64,000 nt of DNA from Callaeas wilsoni (taxonomy: Eukaryota; Chordata; Aves; Passeriformes; Callaeidae), in the NCBI GenBank assembly GCA_013398955.1, contig VWPU01017446.1, positions 44,991 through 108,990 of the forward strand, in the 5' to 3' direction. Below the pieces are notes generated by a model. That model was not told where the DNA came from, searched no databases, and was given only the letters and a program-made list of their open reading frames with translations. A program made the position numbers and the translations under genes. Below, in pieces: positions 36,691 to 45,989 of this stretch (position 1 is the first letter of the stretch; each line of letters opens with the position of its first letter).

Positions 36691-37902
36691 AACTCCTCCC
36701 CACTGCCACCACACAGCTCCAGACAACCAAACCACTCCCTAGCACACAGTCCCAGTCCTCCCACCATGCCTCCGTGATGGCAGCAGTGTTCCTGCTGCAC
36801 TCTGGCTCCCAGCCCCTGCTGCTTGTTGCCCATACTCTTCTGTTGGGACTCTGAACCTGCCACCTTTTGGGGGAGAAGCCCTAATTCCTCCCTGCCTGTT
36901 CTCGTGTGCTTCCATGGTTTCTAACTCACCAATAACCCCCATGTCCCAGCACAGACCCAGGAAGACAGACCTGAGAGCTCCCTGCAGGGCTTCTCCCCGG
37001 GGTCTGGCAGTGGCCACCTGCCCCTGGTGCCCCCCAGCCTGGCCCGCTGCTGGCACAAGGCTGCTCCCACTGTGCCCAGCTCCCTGTCCAGAATTCAGGG
37101 AATGCCCCTGCTCCAAACCCACCAACACCCAGCTCTGGCCATAGCCCAAGCTCACGAGGGGCTGATACCACCTGTGGCCCATGAGGATGGGTCTCCTCAT
37201 GCAGCACCTTGGCACCTGCTCCAGCCAGACCCCAAAATTCCCAGCAGTGCAGGCCCAAGCCCCTGGGCTGCTCCGCCATCAGATGTCCATGGTGGCCACC
37301 ACTGAGGGACCCTGGAGCCCAGCCAGAGCTGCCCCAGCACAGGCAGCGTTTCATGCCAGGGCGATGCAAGCCACAAGTGCAAGCACAGCCTGGAGAGGGG
37401 CTCAGGGTGCTGCCAGCAGCTCCCACCCCCCGGGTGCAGGGAGAGCCCTGAAATGGGAAGGGACCAGGCAAAACACAGCACAGCCACTGACGATTACAGG
37501 GCTGGGATATGTTAATGCTGAGCTATAATGAAGATGCTCCAAGGCAAGAGGAAATTCATTTTAGAAGCTTCCCTGCCCACAGCCAACTCCCCATGCCAGC
37601 AGGAAGCCGTGTGGAGCCTGTCCAGCTGCCCCAGGCGCTCCCCAGCAAGGGGACTGTGTTTGCACGCCATCCCAGCTGGGAATGCTGCGGAGGGGTCTGT
37701 TGCTCCTGCTGTACAGAGCAGCAAAGCCAGCCCTGGATACAGCCCTGGGAGCACGGGGACACAGCATGTGCTGGCTCCCCACACCCCACATCCACTGCTC
37801 CCCTGCTCCTCACACCCCTCAGGGCCAAGGGCAGCTCCAGGCTCTCCTGTGGCTCTGTCCAAAACAAAACAACCCCATTGGCCAAGTCACAGGATCACCA
37901 GA

Positions 37903-38026
37903 GACTCACAGAATGGTCTGGGTGGAAAGGGCACTTAGAGCTCATCTTATTCCACTCTCTGCCATGGGCAAGGACACTTCCTCTCAACCAGGTTGCTCCA
38001 AGCCCTGTCCAACCCAGCCTTGAATG
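37903..38026 (-). mobile_element. CR1 LINE 3' fragment
   Basis: Minus-strand copy: 'cacagaatggtctgggtgga', 'gggcacttagagctcatc', 'ctctgccatgggcaaggaca' and 'caggttgctccaagccctgt' on the plus strand are the reverse complement of the CR1 tail. It is in sense with ARHGAP26. Confidence 0.88.
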
Positions 38027-38268
38027 AGTCACAGGTATTGGGGAAGGAGCAAAAGAACGAACAGGTTCTCTTGTCCATGCCTTGGAGCAGGAACGAGGGA
38101 CTGGGGAGCAGGCACCCATGGAGCTGCAGTGTGGTGGGTGCATGTGGCTGGCAAAGAGCTGTGGGCTCGGGGGTTTCCAGCCTTTTCTTTCTCAAACCAG
38201 GTGCCAAGTTCATTCTCCGTGTGGCAGCCACTCAGCCTGGAATGAATGTGACCCACTTCGCTGCATTT

Positions 38269-38294
38269 GTGTCACCTTGCCAAAAAGGTGACAC
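38269..38294. repeat. Perfect 10-bp inverted repeat (hairpin)
   Basis: gtgtcacctt and aaggtgacac are exact reverse complements separated by the six bases gccaaa. It lies about 80 bases beyond the minisatellite, within intron 9. It can fold in RNA from either strand. No known RNA family was recognised. Confidence 0.85.
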
Positions 38295-38374
38295 AGTTTG
38301 AGCCCCAGGAGAGCCTGCAGCCAGCAGTGCCACGTGCTCCCTGGCAGGACACGGTGCTGCTCCCTGCCCTTGCC

Positions 38375-38549
38375 AGCACTCACCCCTTCTCCTCCTGCTC
38401 CCTGCCAGCACTCAGCCCTTCTCCTCCTGCTCCCTGCCAGCACTCAGCCCTTCTCCTCCTGCTCCCTGCCCCTGCCAGCACTCAGCCCTTCTCCTCCTGC
38501 TCCCTGCCAGCACTCAGCCCTTCTCCTCCTGCTCCCTGCCAGCACTCAC
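38375..38549. repeat. 32/38-bp minisatellite made of copies of the exon 9 splice-donor region
   Basis: In the gene direction the intron begins gtgagtgctggcagggagca and continues ggaggagaaggg. The same 32-base unit then repeats four more times (one unit is 38 bases, by a 6-base insertion) and a sixth unit begins. In the internal units the invariant GT is changed to CT (ggg-ctgagt), but the sixth keeps ggg-gtgagt, at 38383-38378 on the minus strand. The array starts exactly at the exon border and each unit ends with a sequence like the exon end (aggagaaggg against aggaaaaggg). The distance from the real to the decoy donor is 166 bases. Confidence 0.95.
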
Positions 38550-38650
38550 CCCTTTTCCTCCCGACTTCTGGTCGAAGGGCACCATGGTGATGCGCTTCGA
38601 TTCCCTCTGGTAGGTGCAGTAGTGCTTCACCCAGGAAGTCCCAAAGTGAC
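38550..38650 (-). CDS. ARHGAP26: ARHGAP26 coding exon 9 (PH domain, residues 279-311)
   Basis: The 101-base exon lies between acceptor ctctgcag and donor gtgagt. After completing an Arg codon it encodes HFGTSWVKHYCTYQRESKRI and then TMVPFDQKSGGKG (33 codons, ending phase 0). These are PH-domain strands 2-4, with the conserved GTSWVKHYC. Glu and Arg replace the Asp and Gln of human QRDSKQI. The last exon bases (aggaaaaggg) and the donor (gtgagtgctggcag) are repeated downstream as a minisatellite. If the donor is missed, translation meets a TGA after 11 extra codons. Confidence 0.96.
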
Positions 38651-38982
38651 CTGCAGAGCAAATACAGGGTTCATGCCCAGAACAGTTTCAGTGCCCCCAC
38701 ATTAGAGCCCGCTACGTTTAACCATCATTTCCCATGCCAGTCTCCTGTACCTGCAGTCTCCTGCTGGATTAAGTGTTATCACCTCCTGTTCAGGGGAAAG
38801 ACTTCTCTGAGGCACTGGCAGTGATTCTCCCTGGCTGCCACATTCCCACTGCGTACCCCACTCACTGGGCCAACCCCTGTCTTCCAGGGATTCTGCACCT
38901 GCTGAATCCGCCTCCGTGCCCCCGTCCTGGCAAAGCCCTTCCCCAGGCTCCCGCCCACCACACTCCCCACCCCAGCACCTAC
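38651..38982 (-). other. Intron 8 (332 bases); nothing else seen
   Basis: Short intron between exons 8 and 9 (donor gtaggt, acceptor ctctgcag). No element was recognised. Confidence 0.75.
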
Positions 38983-39112
38983 GCTTCTCCTGCACGTAGA
39001 GGTACCCCTCCATCGTGTAAGGGCTGATGTTTTTGTGCTCATGGGGATTCTCCTTCATCTTCTTCATCAAAGCTTCAACCTCTGACCTTGTTCCTTCAAA
39101 GCGGTTTCTTGT
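38983..39112 (-). CDS. ARHGAP26: ARHGAP26 coding exon 8 (BAR-PH junction, residues 235-278)
   Basis: The 130-base exon, the longest seen, lies between acceptor tttgcag and donor gtaggt. It encodes [40 protein letters not shown] and QEK, plus the first base of an Arg codon. It joins the BAR domain to the first strand of the PH domain ([11 protein letters not shown]). Ala, His and Asn replace Ser, Leu and Thr of the human form, as I recall it, in this linker, while the PH start is unchanged. Confidence 0.96.
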
Positions 39113-39324
39113 CTGCAAATTAAAACAGGAATGTCTTCTCCAGTGCAGGGACCCGTGCCTGGCTCTGCAGCACGTGGGGTCGGGCTGGGTCCCTACAGCC
39201 CTGGGGGAAACGGGACTGGGGAGCCCAGGGGCAGCCACAGGGCAGGTTTGCTTTGTGGGCCTGGATTTAAGCTAAAGGAAAAATATTACAACAATTGGCA
39301 AGGCCTTCCAGAACTTTAAGGGGG

Positions 39325-39643
39325 CTTACAAAAAGAGGGAGAGTGATTTTTCACATGGGTAGATAGTGATAGGACAAGGGAAATGGATTTAAATGAAAAG
39401 AGGAGAGAGTTAGATTGGATATTAGGAAAAAATTCTTCCCTGTGAGGGCGGTGAGGCCCTGGCACAGGGGGCCCAGAGCAGCTGTGGCTGCCCCTGGATC
39501 CCTGGCAGTGCCCAAGGCCAGGTTGGACACTGGGGCTTAGAGCCGCCTGGAACAGTGGAAGGTGTCCCTGCCCATGGCAGGGCATGGAATGAGGTGGGCT
39601 TTAAGGTCCCTTCTAACCCAAACCAGTCTGGGATTCTGGGATT
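39325..39643 (+). mobile_element. CR1 LINE 3' fragment
   Basis: The plus-strand copy includes 'ttggatattaggaaaaaattcttccctgtgag'-type sequence (in parts), 'ggccctggcacag', 'agctgtggctgcccctgg', 'ggtgtccctgcccatggcagg', 'ctttaaggtcccttctaaccc' and a 'gggattctgggatt' end. This is the usual order of a bird CR1 tail. It is the longest forward copy in the window and is truncated 5', with no reverse-transcriptase sequence. It lies antisense to ARHGAP26. Confidence 0.92.
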
Positions 39644-39697
39644 AAAACACACCAGAAGGTGAGCTGGCTCTGCCAGACACTGACAGCAACAGGCACC

Positions 39698-39823
39698 GGG
39701 CATGGGGACACTCTGGGCACGGGGACACCCCGGGCATGGGGACACCCTGGGCACGGGGACACCCCGGCCATGGGGACACTCCGGGCATGGGGACATCCCA
39801 AACACGGGGACACCCCGGGCACA
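39698..39823. repeat. 18-bp minisatellite abutting the exon 7 donor
   Basis: About seven copies of gggcatggggacaccccg and close variants lie on the plus strand. The array ends within about ten bases of the exon 7 5' splice site. The period is six codons, so in the ARHGAP26 direction it reads as degenerate GVSPCP-type hexapeptides in frame with exon 7. Confidence 0.93.
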
Positions 39824-39828
39824 CTCAC

Positions 39829-39933
39829 GTTTTGGATGCTGATTGTCAGCTCTGTCTTGAAATCGCTGAAGTCCTTTGCGAGCTCGTAGCCGTGGTGGTA
39901 GAATGTGAACAGCCCCTGCAGAAAGGCCAGCAG
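39829..39933 (-). CDS. ARHGAP26: ARHGAP26 coding exon 7 (end of BAR domain, residues 200-234)
   Basis: The 105-base exon (35 codons, phase 0 at both ends) lies between acceptor ccgctgcag and donor gtgagt. It encodes [20 protein letters not shown] and then [15 protein letters not shown], the C-terminal BAR helix. Ser replaces Gly and Glu replaces Gln relative to the human form. The donor is followed within a few bases by an 18-bp minisatellite that is open in the exon's frame, so failure to use this donor would add hexapeptide repeats, not an immediate stop. Confidence 0.97.
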
Positions 39934-40756
39934 CTGCAGCGGGAAAAAGCAAGCGGAGATGGTCAGCAGAGACCCAGAGCTGCTCCCAGAGCCGCCACTG
40001 CCGAGGGGAAGGGGCCCTGCAGCCCCCGGGTGGAGGGGCTCCCTGGTGGCCCTGGGGAGATGTCCTGCTCCTCCTTGCACTTCCAAGCCTCCTCTGAAAG
40101 GATCTCGAAGCTGAGGCTGTGTTTCCTTCCCGCAGAGCCAAGGCAAGCCCCCAGCCCAGGACCCCCACGCCTCTGTCCCCCTCCCTGCATTCCTCGAGCT
40201 CCAGGGCCACCAGGAGCAGAGGCAGGAGGTGACAGGCAGAGCAGGCAGCACTCTGTGCCTCTCCCAACTCCGAGTCATTCTTGGCTCAGTAGGAACCACC
40301 TTTGCAAAGAGCTGGGAGGTCTGGCACTTCCCAGAACACCTTTAAATGACTTAACACCTGAGCAAAGGTACATCTTAGAAAACTTTTTCCCCAATTTCTG
40401 TCACTCCTGCACTCTCCTTTGTGAACCTTGGTTAAAATCTGGGGGATTTTCCCCAATCAAGAGCTGTTTTCTTTTAATTGTGCAGGTTCCTCAGCCCATC
40501 CCTCCCTGATGGACTGTCCCCACAATAAAAAATTAGACTCTGAAATGTTTCCAGCACGCACGGAGTCGCTGAGCCAACGGCTCTGTGCCCCGAGGCTCCC
40601 ACAGAGCTTCCCCCTCTCAAACCCCCCCGCCGTGAGAGGGGCTGTGGGGTGAGGCTGGACCCCCCGGCCCCTCCACTGCCAGGGCTCCCCATGACCCCGT
40701 TTCACCACAGCACCCCCAGTTTTGTGCGGGCTGAGACGGACTGAGAGCTCCCTTAC
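39934..40756 (-). other. Intron 6 (823 bases); nothing else seen
   Basis: GC-rich GT-AG intron between exons 6 and 7. Just upstream of exon 7 it stays open in the exon frame for over 300 bases. No repeat was recognised. Confidence 0.7.
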
Positions 40757-40867
40757 AGGTTCCACAAACTCAAACATCTTCCTTTCCTGGACCTCCTGCA
40801 CCTTGAAGACGTATTCCAGGGAGACCTCGTAGAAGTGCTGCCGAACCAGGTCCACCTGGCTGTCTGC
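40757..40867 (-). CDS. ARHGAP26: ARHGAP26 coding exon 6 (BAR domain, residues 163-199)
   Basis: The 111-base exon (37 codons, phase 0 at both ends) lies between acceptor ctctgcag and donor gtaagg. It encodes [20 protein letters not shown] followed by [17 protein letters not shown], the last long BAR helix and its dimer-contact region. No difference from the human protein was noticed in this exon, which makes it one of the most conserved parts of the window. Confidence 0.97.
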
Positions 40868-41446
40868 CTGCAGAGGGGATGGAGAGGAAACAGGAGCTCA
40901 GGACGGAGCAGAGCACACCCGGGTGTGATGGGAACACGGCCACGCAGAGCAAACCCGGCTCCAGCCCCCAGCCCCAGCTGGACAGATGGCACAGCAGTAA
41001 ACATAAACCTGAGCCACACGAGCACGCTCTTCCTTCAGCTGAGAAAAATGGGTTTGGTGACTCATGTTCTCACCTCCCCAACAGCTGGGCAGAAAACACG
41101 CAGTAAAGGCGAGAAAAATGGCAACCGCTATGAACTTGCCGAGAAAAGGCAATTCTCCCCTTTGTGGAAAGCACTCCCCCTCGCCAGGGACACCACATCC
41201 ACGTTTCACAGCTTCACGCTGAACCCTCTTTCAAAGGTATCCCCTCCCCCGGTGGGGCGTGAGGCACACAAACCACGTACACTTCCCAGTGGCACGGGGG
41301 AGCAGGAACCAGCACCTGCAGCGGGAGCTGCTCCCAGCGGGCTCCAGGCTGCTCCTGCCGTCCCGGCAGCAGCCGCAGCCAGTGCCGGGGTGGGAGACTC
41401 CACCAGATGGCACCAGCAGCCAGCGCTGCTCCCACGCGCCCGCATC

Positions 41447-42430
41447 CAGCCTCCCGCACACATCCCGCACTGCATCCCGCACACATCCCGCACTGCATCC
41501 CGCACAGNNNNNNNNCACCCAGCCTCCCGCACACATCCCGCGCTGCATCCCGCACCCATCCCGCGCGGCATCCCGCACACATCCCGCGCTGCATCCCGCA
41601 CCCATCCCGCGCGGCATCCCGCACACATCCCGCGCTGCATCCCGCACCCATCCCGCGCGGCATCCCGCACACATCCCGCGCTGCATCCCGCACCCATCCC
41701 GCGCGGCATCCCGCACACATCCCGCGCTGCATCCCGCACCCATCCCGCGCGGCATCCCGCACACATCCCGCGCTGCATCCCGCACCCATCCCGCGCGGCA
41801 TCCCGCACACATCCCGCGCTGCATCCCGCACCCATCCCGCGCGGCATCCCGCACACATCCCGCGCTGCATCCCGCACCCATCCCGCGCGGCATCCCGCAC
41901 ACATCCCGCGCTGCATCCCGCACCCATCCCGCGCGGCATCCCGCACACATCCCGCGCTGCATCCCGCACCCATCCCGCGCGGCATCCCGCACACATCCCG
42001 CGCTGCATCCCGCACCCATCCCGCGCGGCATCCCGCACACATCCCGCGCTGCATCCCGCACCCATCCCGCGCGGCATCCCGCACACATCCCGCGCTGCAT
42101 CCCGCACCCATCCCGCGCGGCATCCCGCACACATCCCGCGCTGCATCCCGCACCCATCCCGCGCTGCATCCCGCACAGAACCCAGTGCTGCATCTCGAAC
42201 ACATCTCACTCTGCATCCCGCACAAAATCCAGTGCTGCATCTTCTGCTGCATCCTGCACACATCCCACTCTGCATCCCACAAAGAATCCAGTGCTGCATC
42301 CCGCACACCTCCCACTCTGCATCCCGCACACATCCCACTCTGCATCCCGCACAGAACCCAGTGCTGCATCTTCTGCTGCATCCCGCACACATCCCACACT
42401 GCATCCCGCACTGCATCCCACCTGTATCCC
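41447..42430. repeat. CpG-rich 46-bp minisatellite with degenerate flank
   Basis: The core, about 41530-42160, is made of nearly identical 46-base units, about 14 copies. The acacatcccgcgctgc block recurs at 41531, 41577 and 41623. Each unit alternates CGCACACATCCCGCGCTG and CGCACCCATCCCGCGCGG halves joined by GCATCC and holds about seven CpG. A degenerate zone (42160-42430) keeps the 'catcccgcaca' theme with more TCTGCTGCATC variants, which suggests the array expanded from its left part. A run of 8 N at 41508-41515 interrupts it. Because 46 is not a multiple of three and the unit has no stop in any frame, it gives 320-560 codon phantom ORFs on both strands. Confidence 0.95.
41508..41515. other. 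Assembly gap of 8 N inside the minisatellite
   Basis: Eight undetermined bases lie near the left end of the 46-bp array. The gap sits where an assembler would collapse a tandem array, so the true copy number is probably not represented. Confidence 0.98.
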
Positions 42431-43421
42431 ATATGGCATCTCCAGGCAGCCCCCCCAGGGCCATGCTCTGTCCAGGGCACAGGATCACACCTCTAACAGC
42501 CGCTGCTGCACCCCGACAGCCCCGAGTGGATCCTTCCCTCCACAGACAGAATTCCTTCCACTCCCACGCCCCACATGGTATCTCAAACACAAACTAAACC
42601 GAGGGCTCAGAGGGTCATTTAGAAGCCACCATTCCCTGGGACACGTGGGTGCTTCCGCAGGGGAAGTTATTTACAAACCCAGGGACGAGGCTGGCTTGCA
42701 GCACATCTGCCCAGACCGTGACCCCTCCTCAGGCCTGATTTGCTGGAAGGCGATCACCTGTGCCACAGGTATTTCTGCTCTCAAGCCCCCAGCTCTGCTG
42801 GGCACGGTCCCACCACCTGGGTACAGGAGCCCTGTGCCCACCAGTGCCCCCAGTAAGGGACCAGCAGCACACCAGCACCGTGCCCAAAGGCAAGGACACA
42901 CATCCTGCAGGACCAACCCAGCTCTGGGCCAGCACAAGGAATTCTAGACTTGAAAGATGTGATTGAAAACTCAGCGTACTCATCCAGTAGGAGCACTTGT
43001 CACCACAGCTAACCAGGTCCTGAATCACTGATGGCCCTTAAAGAGTTTGAGGCACTAAGCCTGATCCCTCCTCCCCTGGAGCACAAAGCAGAGCAGCCAC
43101 TTGCAGAGGAGACCAGACATCCATGATTTGTGCTGGCACACAGGAAGCCTGCAGCAGAACCAGTTCCTTTCTGTTACACTCTTTAATTATAAACCCTCTC
43201 TCCTTCTTGATTGCTATCCATTTTGGGATCTCTCTGATTTACTCACCAAAACAGCTCCATCTCCTTTCATTACAAGAAAAGGGGAAAACCCAGCACGCGC
43301 AGTCAGACTGAGGGAAAAAATGAGTTTACAGCCAGGACAACCATTGTTATAAGCTGTGTGAGGCATTCAAAAAGCTCTCCACAGTCACAGCCAGACATGG
43401 AAACTCAGAGATTGCTCTCAC

Positions 43422-43523
43422 CTCCTGAAGCTGGGATTCTTTCTTCTTGGAAGACAAGTTCAAGTGCTTTTCTAGGACACCACAGTATTTCTCAGTCTCC
43501 TTGTCATATTTCTTTTTGGCATC
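43422..43523 (-). CDS. ARHGAP26: ARHGAP26 coding exon 5 (BAR domain, residues 129-162)
   Basis: The 102-base exon (34 codons, phase 0 at both ends) lies between acceptor ttttgtag and donor gtgaga. It encodes the DAKKKYDKETEKYCGVLEKH block and then LNLSSKKKESQLQE, the Lys-rich part of the BAR crescent that faces negatively charged lipid. Human GRAF1 starts this exon EAKKK and has Ile for Val in CGVLE. The basic cluster SSKKKES is intact. Confidence 0.96.
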
Positions 43524-44590
43524 CTACAAAACAGAACAGAAAGTGTGACACTGCCCACAACGGCCCCAGAGCAGCTGGGACAGCATCCCTATGGCTCTGG
43601 GCAGGACGGCAGTCCCAGGTGGGAGCTAACATGAGACAGGACATGGGGACAGCAGCTGGAAGCAGGTGAGGCTGCTTTTATCTGCCAGCATCAGGCAGCT
43701 ACAGGAAAGCAGCTTATGCTGCCAAAATCCAAGGCTTGAGGGAACCTCTCCTCCATTTCTGGAGCCCAGTGCTTGGTAAAACATCCAGATCCAGGTCCAA
43801 AACCAACAGAGTGAGGAAAGCGCTTTCTAAGCAGAACATCGTCACAATTCCACATCCCACCCCTTGCAAGAGCTTCTCCTCCGTGTCACGCGGGACAGTG
43901 ACACAGTGGCTGCTTGTGGCAGGAGCATTAAGGATGTCAGCTTCACTTTCCTTCGTGCCTCTCATCCCAGCCTGGCCACCCCAATCCGTGCCAGCACCTG
44001 CTCATAAGCGGCTCCATTCTGGAGGCCTCCTCTCTGTGTTTTGTGTTCAGCTGCACGAGGCCGGGCCGCCGGGCTGGGCACCACTGCCATGCAAACGCGG
44101 CCCCGGGCGCTGGCATGAGCTGCTTGCAGGCAGCAGCAGGTTGTTATAACAACAGGGGAGCCACAGACAGCGGTTTTCATTTCAGAACAAAGGCAGGAAA
44201 GAAAGAGGGGGGGCCAGGCTGTCTCACGGCCGCCCTCAGCCACACCGGCGCTTCCCTGTCCTGCCAGAAGTGTCCGAGTTCCCGTGCAGCCCCCAGCAGT
44301 GCTTTGGGGTGGGGAGTGCAGGCTGAGGGACTCAGGAAAATGTGAAGCCCTCCAAGAAAATCCTAATTCTTCCTTGGAGTAAGGAAAAAAGTTCTCTTCA
44401 GCTGGCATGCAGTTTTTTGCCCTCGGCAGGTTACTTGGTTGTGCGTGAACTCGGAACACTGAGGCACTTCCCAGGAGCTGGCTCGTGCCCACGTCCATCC
44501 CACAGCAGCCCACCGCCTCCTCCCATGCCCGAGCCCATCCTGCAGTGAGCCGGGTCCTGGCCAGCTCCGGGGGGACGGTGGCTGGGTTAC
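43524..44590 (-). other. Intron 4 (1067 bases); nothing else seen
   Basis: GT-AG intron between exons 4 and 5. An open frame of 370 codons runs over 43962-45074 on the minus strand, but it covers exons 3 and 4 in part out of frame and has no recognisable domain. No repeat was recognised. Confidence 0.7.
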
Positions 44591-44662
44591 CTTGGCAGCC
44601 CCGATCTGCTCCTTGCGGAACTTCTCCAGCGGCGTGATCAGCACCTCGCTGGCGTTCTCGAT
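44591..44662 (-). CDS. ARHGAP26: ARHGAP26 coding exon 4 (BAR domain, residues 105-128)
   Basis: The 72-base exon (24 whole codons, phase 0 at both ends) lies between acceptor cccccag and donor gtaacc. It encodes IENASEVLITPLEKFRKEQI followed by GAAK, a stretch of the BAR-domain helix that is unchanged from the human protein as I know it. Because it is a symmetric exon, skipping it would keep the frame but remove 24 residues of the membrane-binding helix. Confidence 0.96.
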
Positions 44663-44990
44663 CTGGGGGCAAAGGCAGGCACAGCTCACCTGTGCTGCTC
44701 CACAGCCTTTTCCACGGAAACCCTCCCACAGCCCTCAGACACCCACAGGCCTCACCCCTCCGTCTGTGCAAACCTGTGAGCCCCCAGCACCAGCACCGGC
44801 CGCTCTCCAGCAGCCACACTCCATTCCTGATGCTTTCCAAGGGTTTCCCTGCCAAGCCCACCCTCTCCTCCCTCTGCCCTCCCCTGCAGCTCCACCCCGG
44901 GCGAGGGAAGGAGCCCTGGGGCTGGCAGTCACTGTCACCACGGTGCCCGGGGTGCCACCACCCCCTGCTCCCAGGCCAGAGGGGCCGTAC
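44663..44990 (-). other. Intron 3 (328 bases); nothing else seen
   Basis: The shortest intron in the window, GC-rich, between exons 3 and 4. No separate element was recognised. Confidence 0.75.
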
Positions 44991-45052
44991 CATGCGCATC
45001 CGCTCGTCCTCCAGGTTCCGCAGCACCGTGGCGAACTCCTGCAGAGACTTGG
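44991..45052 (-). CDS. ARHGAP26: ARHGAP26 coding exon 3 (BAR domain, residues 85-104)
   Basis: The 62-base exon lies between acceptor cttccag and donor gtacgg. Its first two bases finish an Ala codon; then follow 20 codons, KSLQEFATVLRNLEDERMRM, ending on a codon border (phase 0). This is BAR-domain helix 2, with the conserved SLQEFATVLRNLEDER of GRAF1. Lys-Ser replaces the Arg-Ser of the human protein. The donor gtacgg is weaker than the gtgag donors of most other exons here. Confidence 0.95.
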
Positions 45053-45989
45053 CTGGAAGGGACGCAGTCAGCATTTAACATGCAATTTTTAAAGAAAGAA
45101 ACTGCACAGAGAGGTTTTGTCTGTCTGTGTTTTGGGCAGGGGGTTTGGGGTTTTTTATCTTTGCTCTCTCCCCAGAAAGGTTCCCGCTGCCTACAGAAGC
45201 AACTGGCAGCAGAGCATCCCCAGGACCAGGCTTCCTCCTCCAGAGAGCAACGTCCTCAGCTCAATGCTGCCCTACCCAGCAGTCAGTCATCAACCAGCCC
45301 CAGAGCGCATGCTGGCCTCCAGCCATGCCCAGCACACGAGGGGCAGCTCCCAGCACGGGCACGGCACCAGGGAGACCTGGATGAGGAGCTATTTCTGCTG
45401 AGGCTCTGGGCACAAATAAGCAAGCAAAGTTAAATCAGGGCTAAAGCTTCTTTGCTCTCCTGGCTCCAGACGATGTGCACAATAAGCTCTAAAAGTTCAG
45501 CTGGGGCAGGAGCAGGATGAGAGAGGGAAGAGGCTGAAGCCGCTGCCCTGTGCCAGGAGAAGCTCCGTGGCAGCGCCAGGCTCAGCTCAGGGAGCGCTGC
45601 CAGGCTCGGCACTGCCGATTCCCTCGAGCGCAGGATCCTGGGCTCCGGCAGCGAGGCCGCTGCTCCTCTGCTTCAGAGCACAGCCCCTTGCAGTGTATCC
45701 AGCCACAACCACCCCCAGATTCTCCTCTCTGGTGCAAAACATCCAGATAACTGAGATGGTTTCAGATAAGGGCAATCTTCTCCCTTTCCCATCTGGCAGG
45801 GACGGATTTAGGCCAAGAAGCAACAGCTGATTCCCTGGGGCAGGCTTTGCTGCTGTTGAACCAGGAGGAATATGCCATTTCCAGAGAGCACCCAGACAAA
45901 TTCCCGAGCCCCTGGTGCTCTCGTGTGTGTTTCCCTGCCGTGCCCTGCTCAGGGGCCGGGGGTGTGGCTCCGGGAGCACCAGGACTCAC
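45053..45989 (-). other. Intron 2 (937 bases); nothing else seen
   Basis: GT-AG intron (donor gtgagt, acceptor cttccag) between exons 2 and 3. No repeat, RNA gene or regulatory motif was recognised. Confidence 0.75.

Larger units (their letters stand above)
35781..38549 (-). other. Intron 9 (2769 bases)
   Basis: Contains the donor-derived minisatellite, two minus-strand CR1 pieces and one perfect hairpin, each annotated separately. The remaining sequence, including 35781-36530 and 36690-37900, is unique, with no gene seen. Confidence 0.75.
39113..39828 (-). other. Intron 7 (716 bases): 18-bp minisatellite plus a CR1 tail
   Basis: Almost the whole intron is repetitive: the 18-bp array next to exon 7 and a CR1 3' fragment, annotated separately. 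Only about 200 bases next to exon 8 are unique. Confidence 0.8.
40868..43421 (-). other. Intron 5 (2554 bases), largely a 46-bp minisatellite
   Basis: About a third of the intron is the GCATCCC-rich minisatellite at about 41447-42430, annotated separately together with its assembly gap. The remainder (40868-41440 and 42430-43421) is unique sequence with no other feature recognised. Very long open frames on both strands over the repeat are artefacts of its composition. Confidence 0.75.

Noticed and set aside
39422..40267. 281-codon minus-strand open frame overlapping exon 7
   Set aside because: It reads exon 7 in the wrong frame. The correct frame is the one giving [20 protein letters not shown].
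41206..42947. Open frames of 320 to 562 codons on both strands over the 46-bp repeat
   Set aside because: They arise because the repeat unit has no stop in any frame. They cross the N gap, show only repeat peptides and occur in several frames at once.
43962..45074. 370-codon minus-strand open frame across introns 2 to 4
   Set aside because: Only part of it coincides with the frame of exon 3; the rest reads introns and exon 4 out of frame. The spliced exons explain the conservation.
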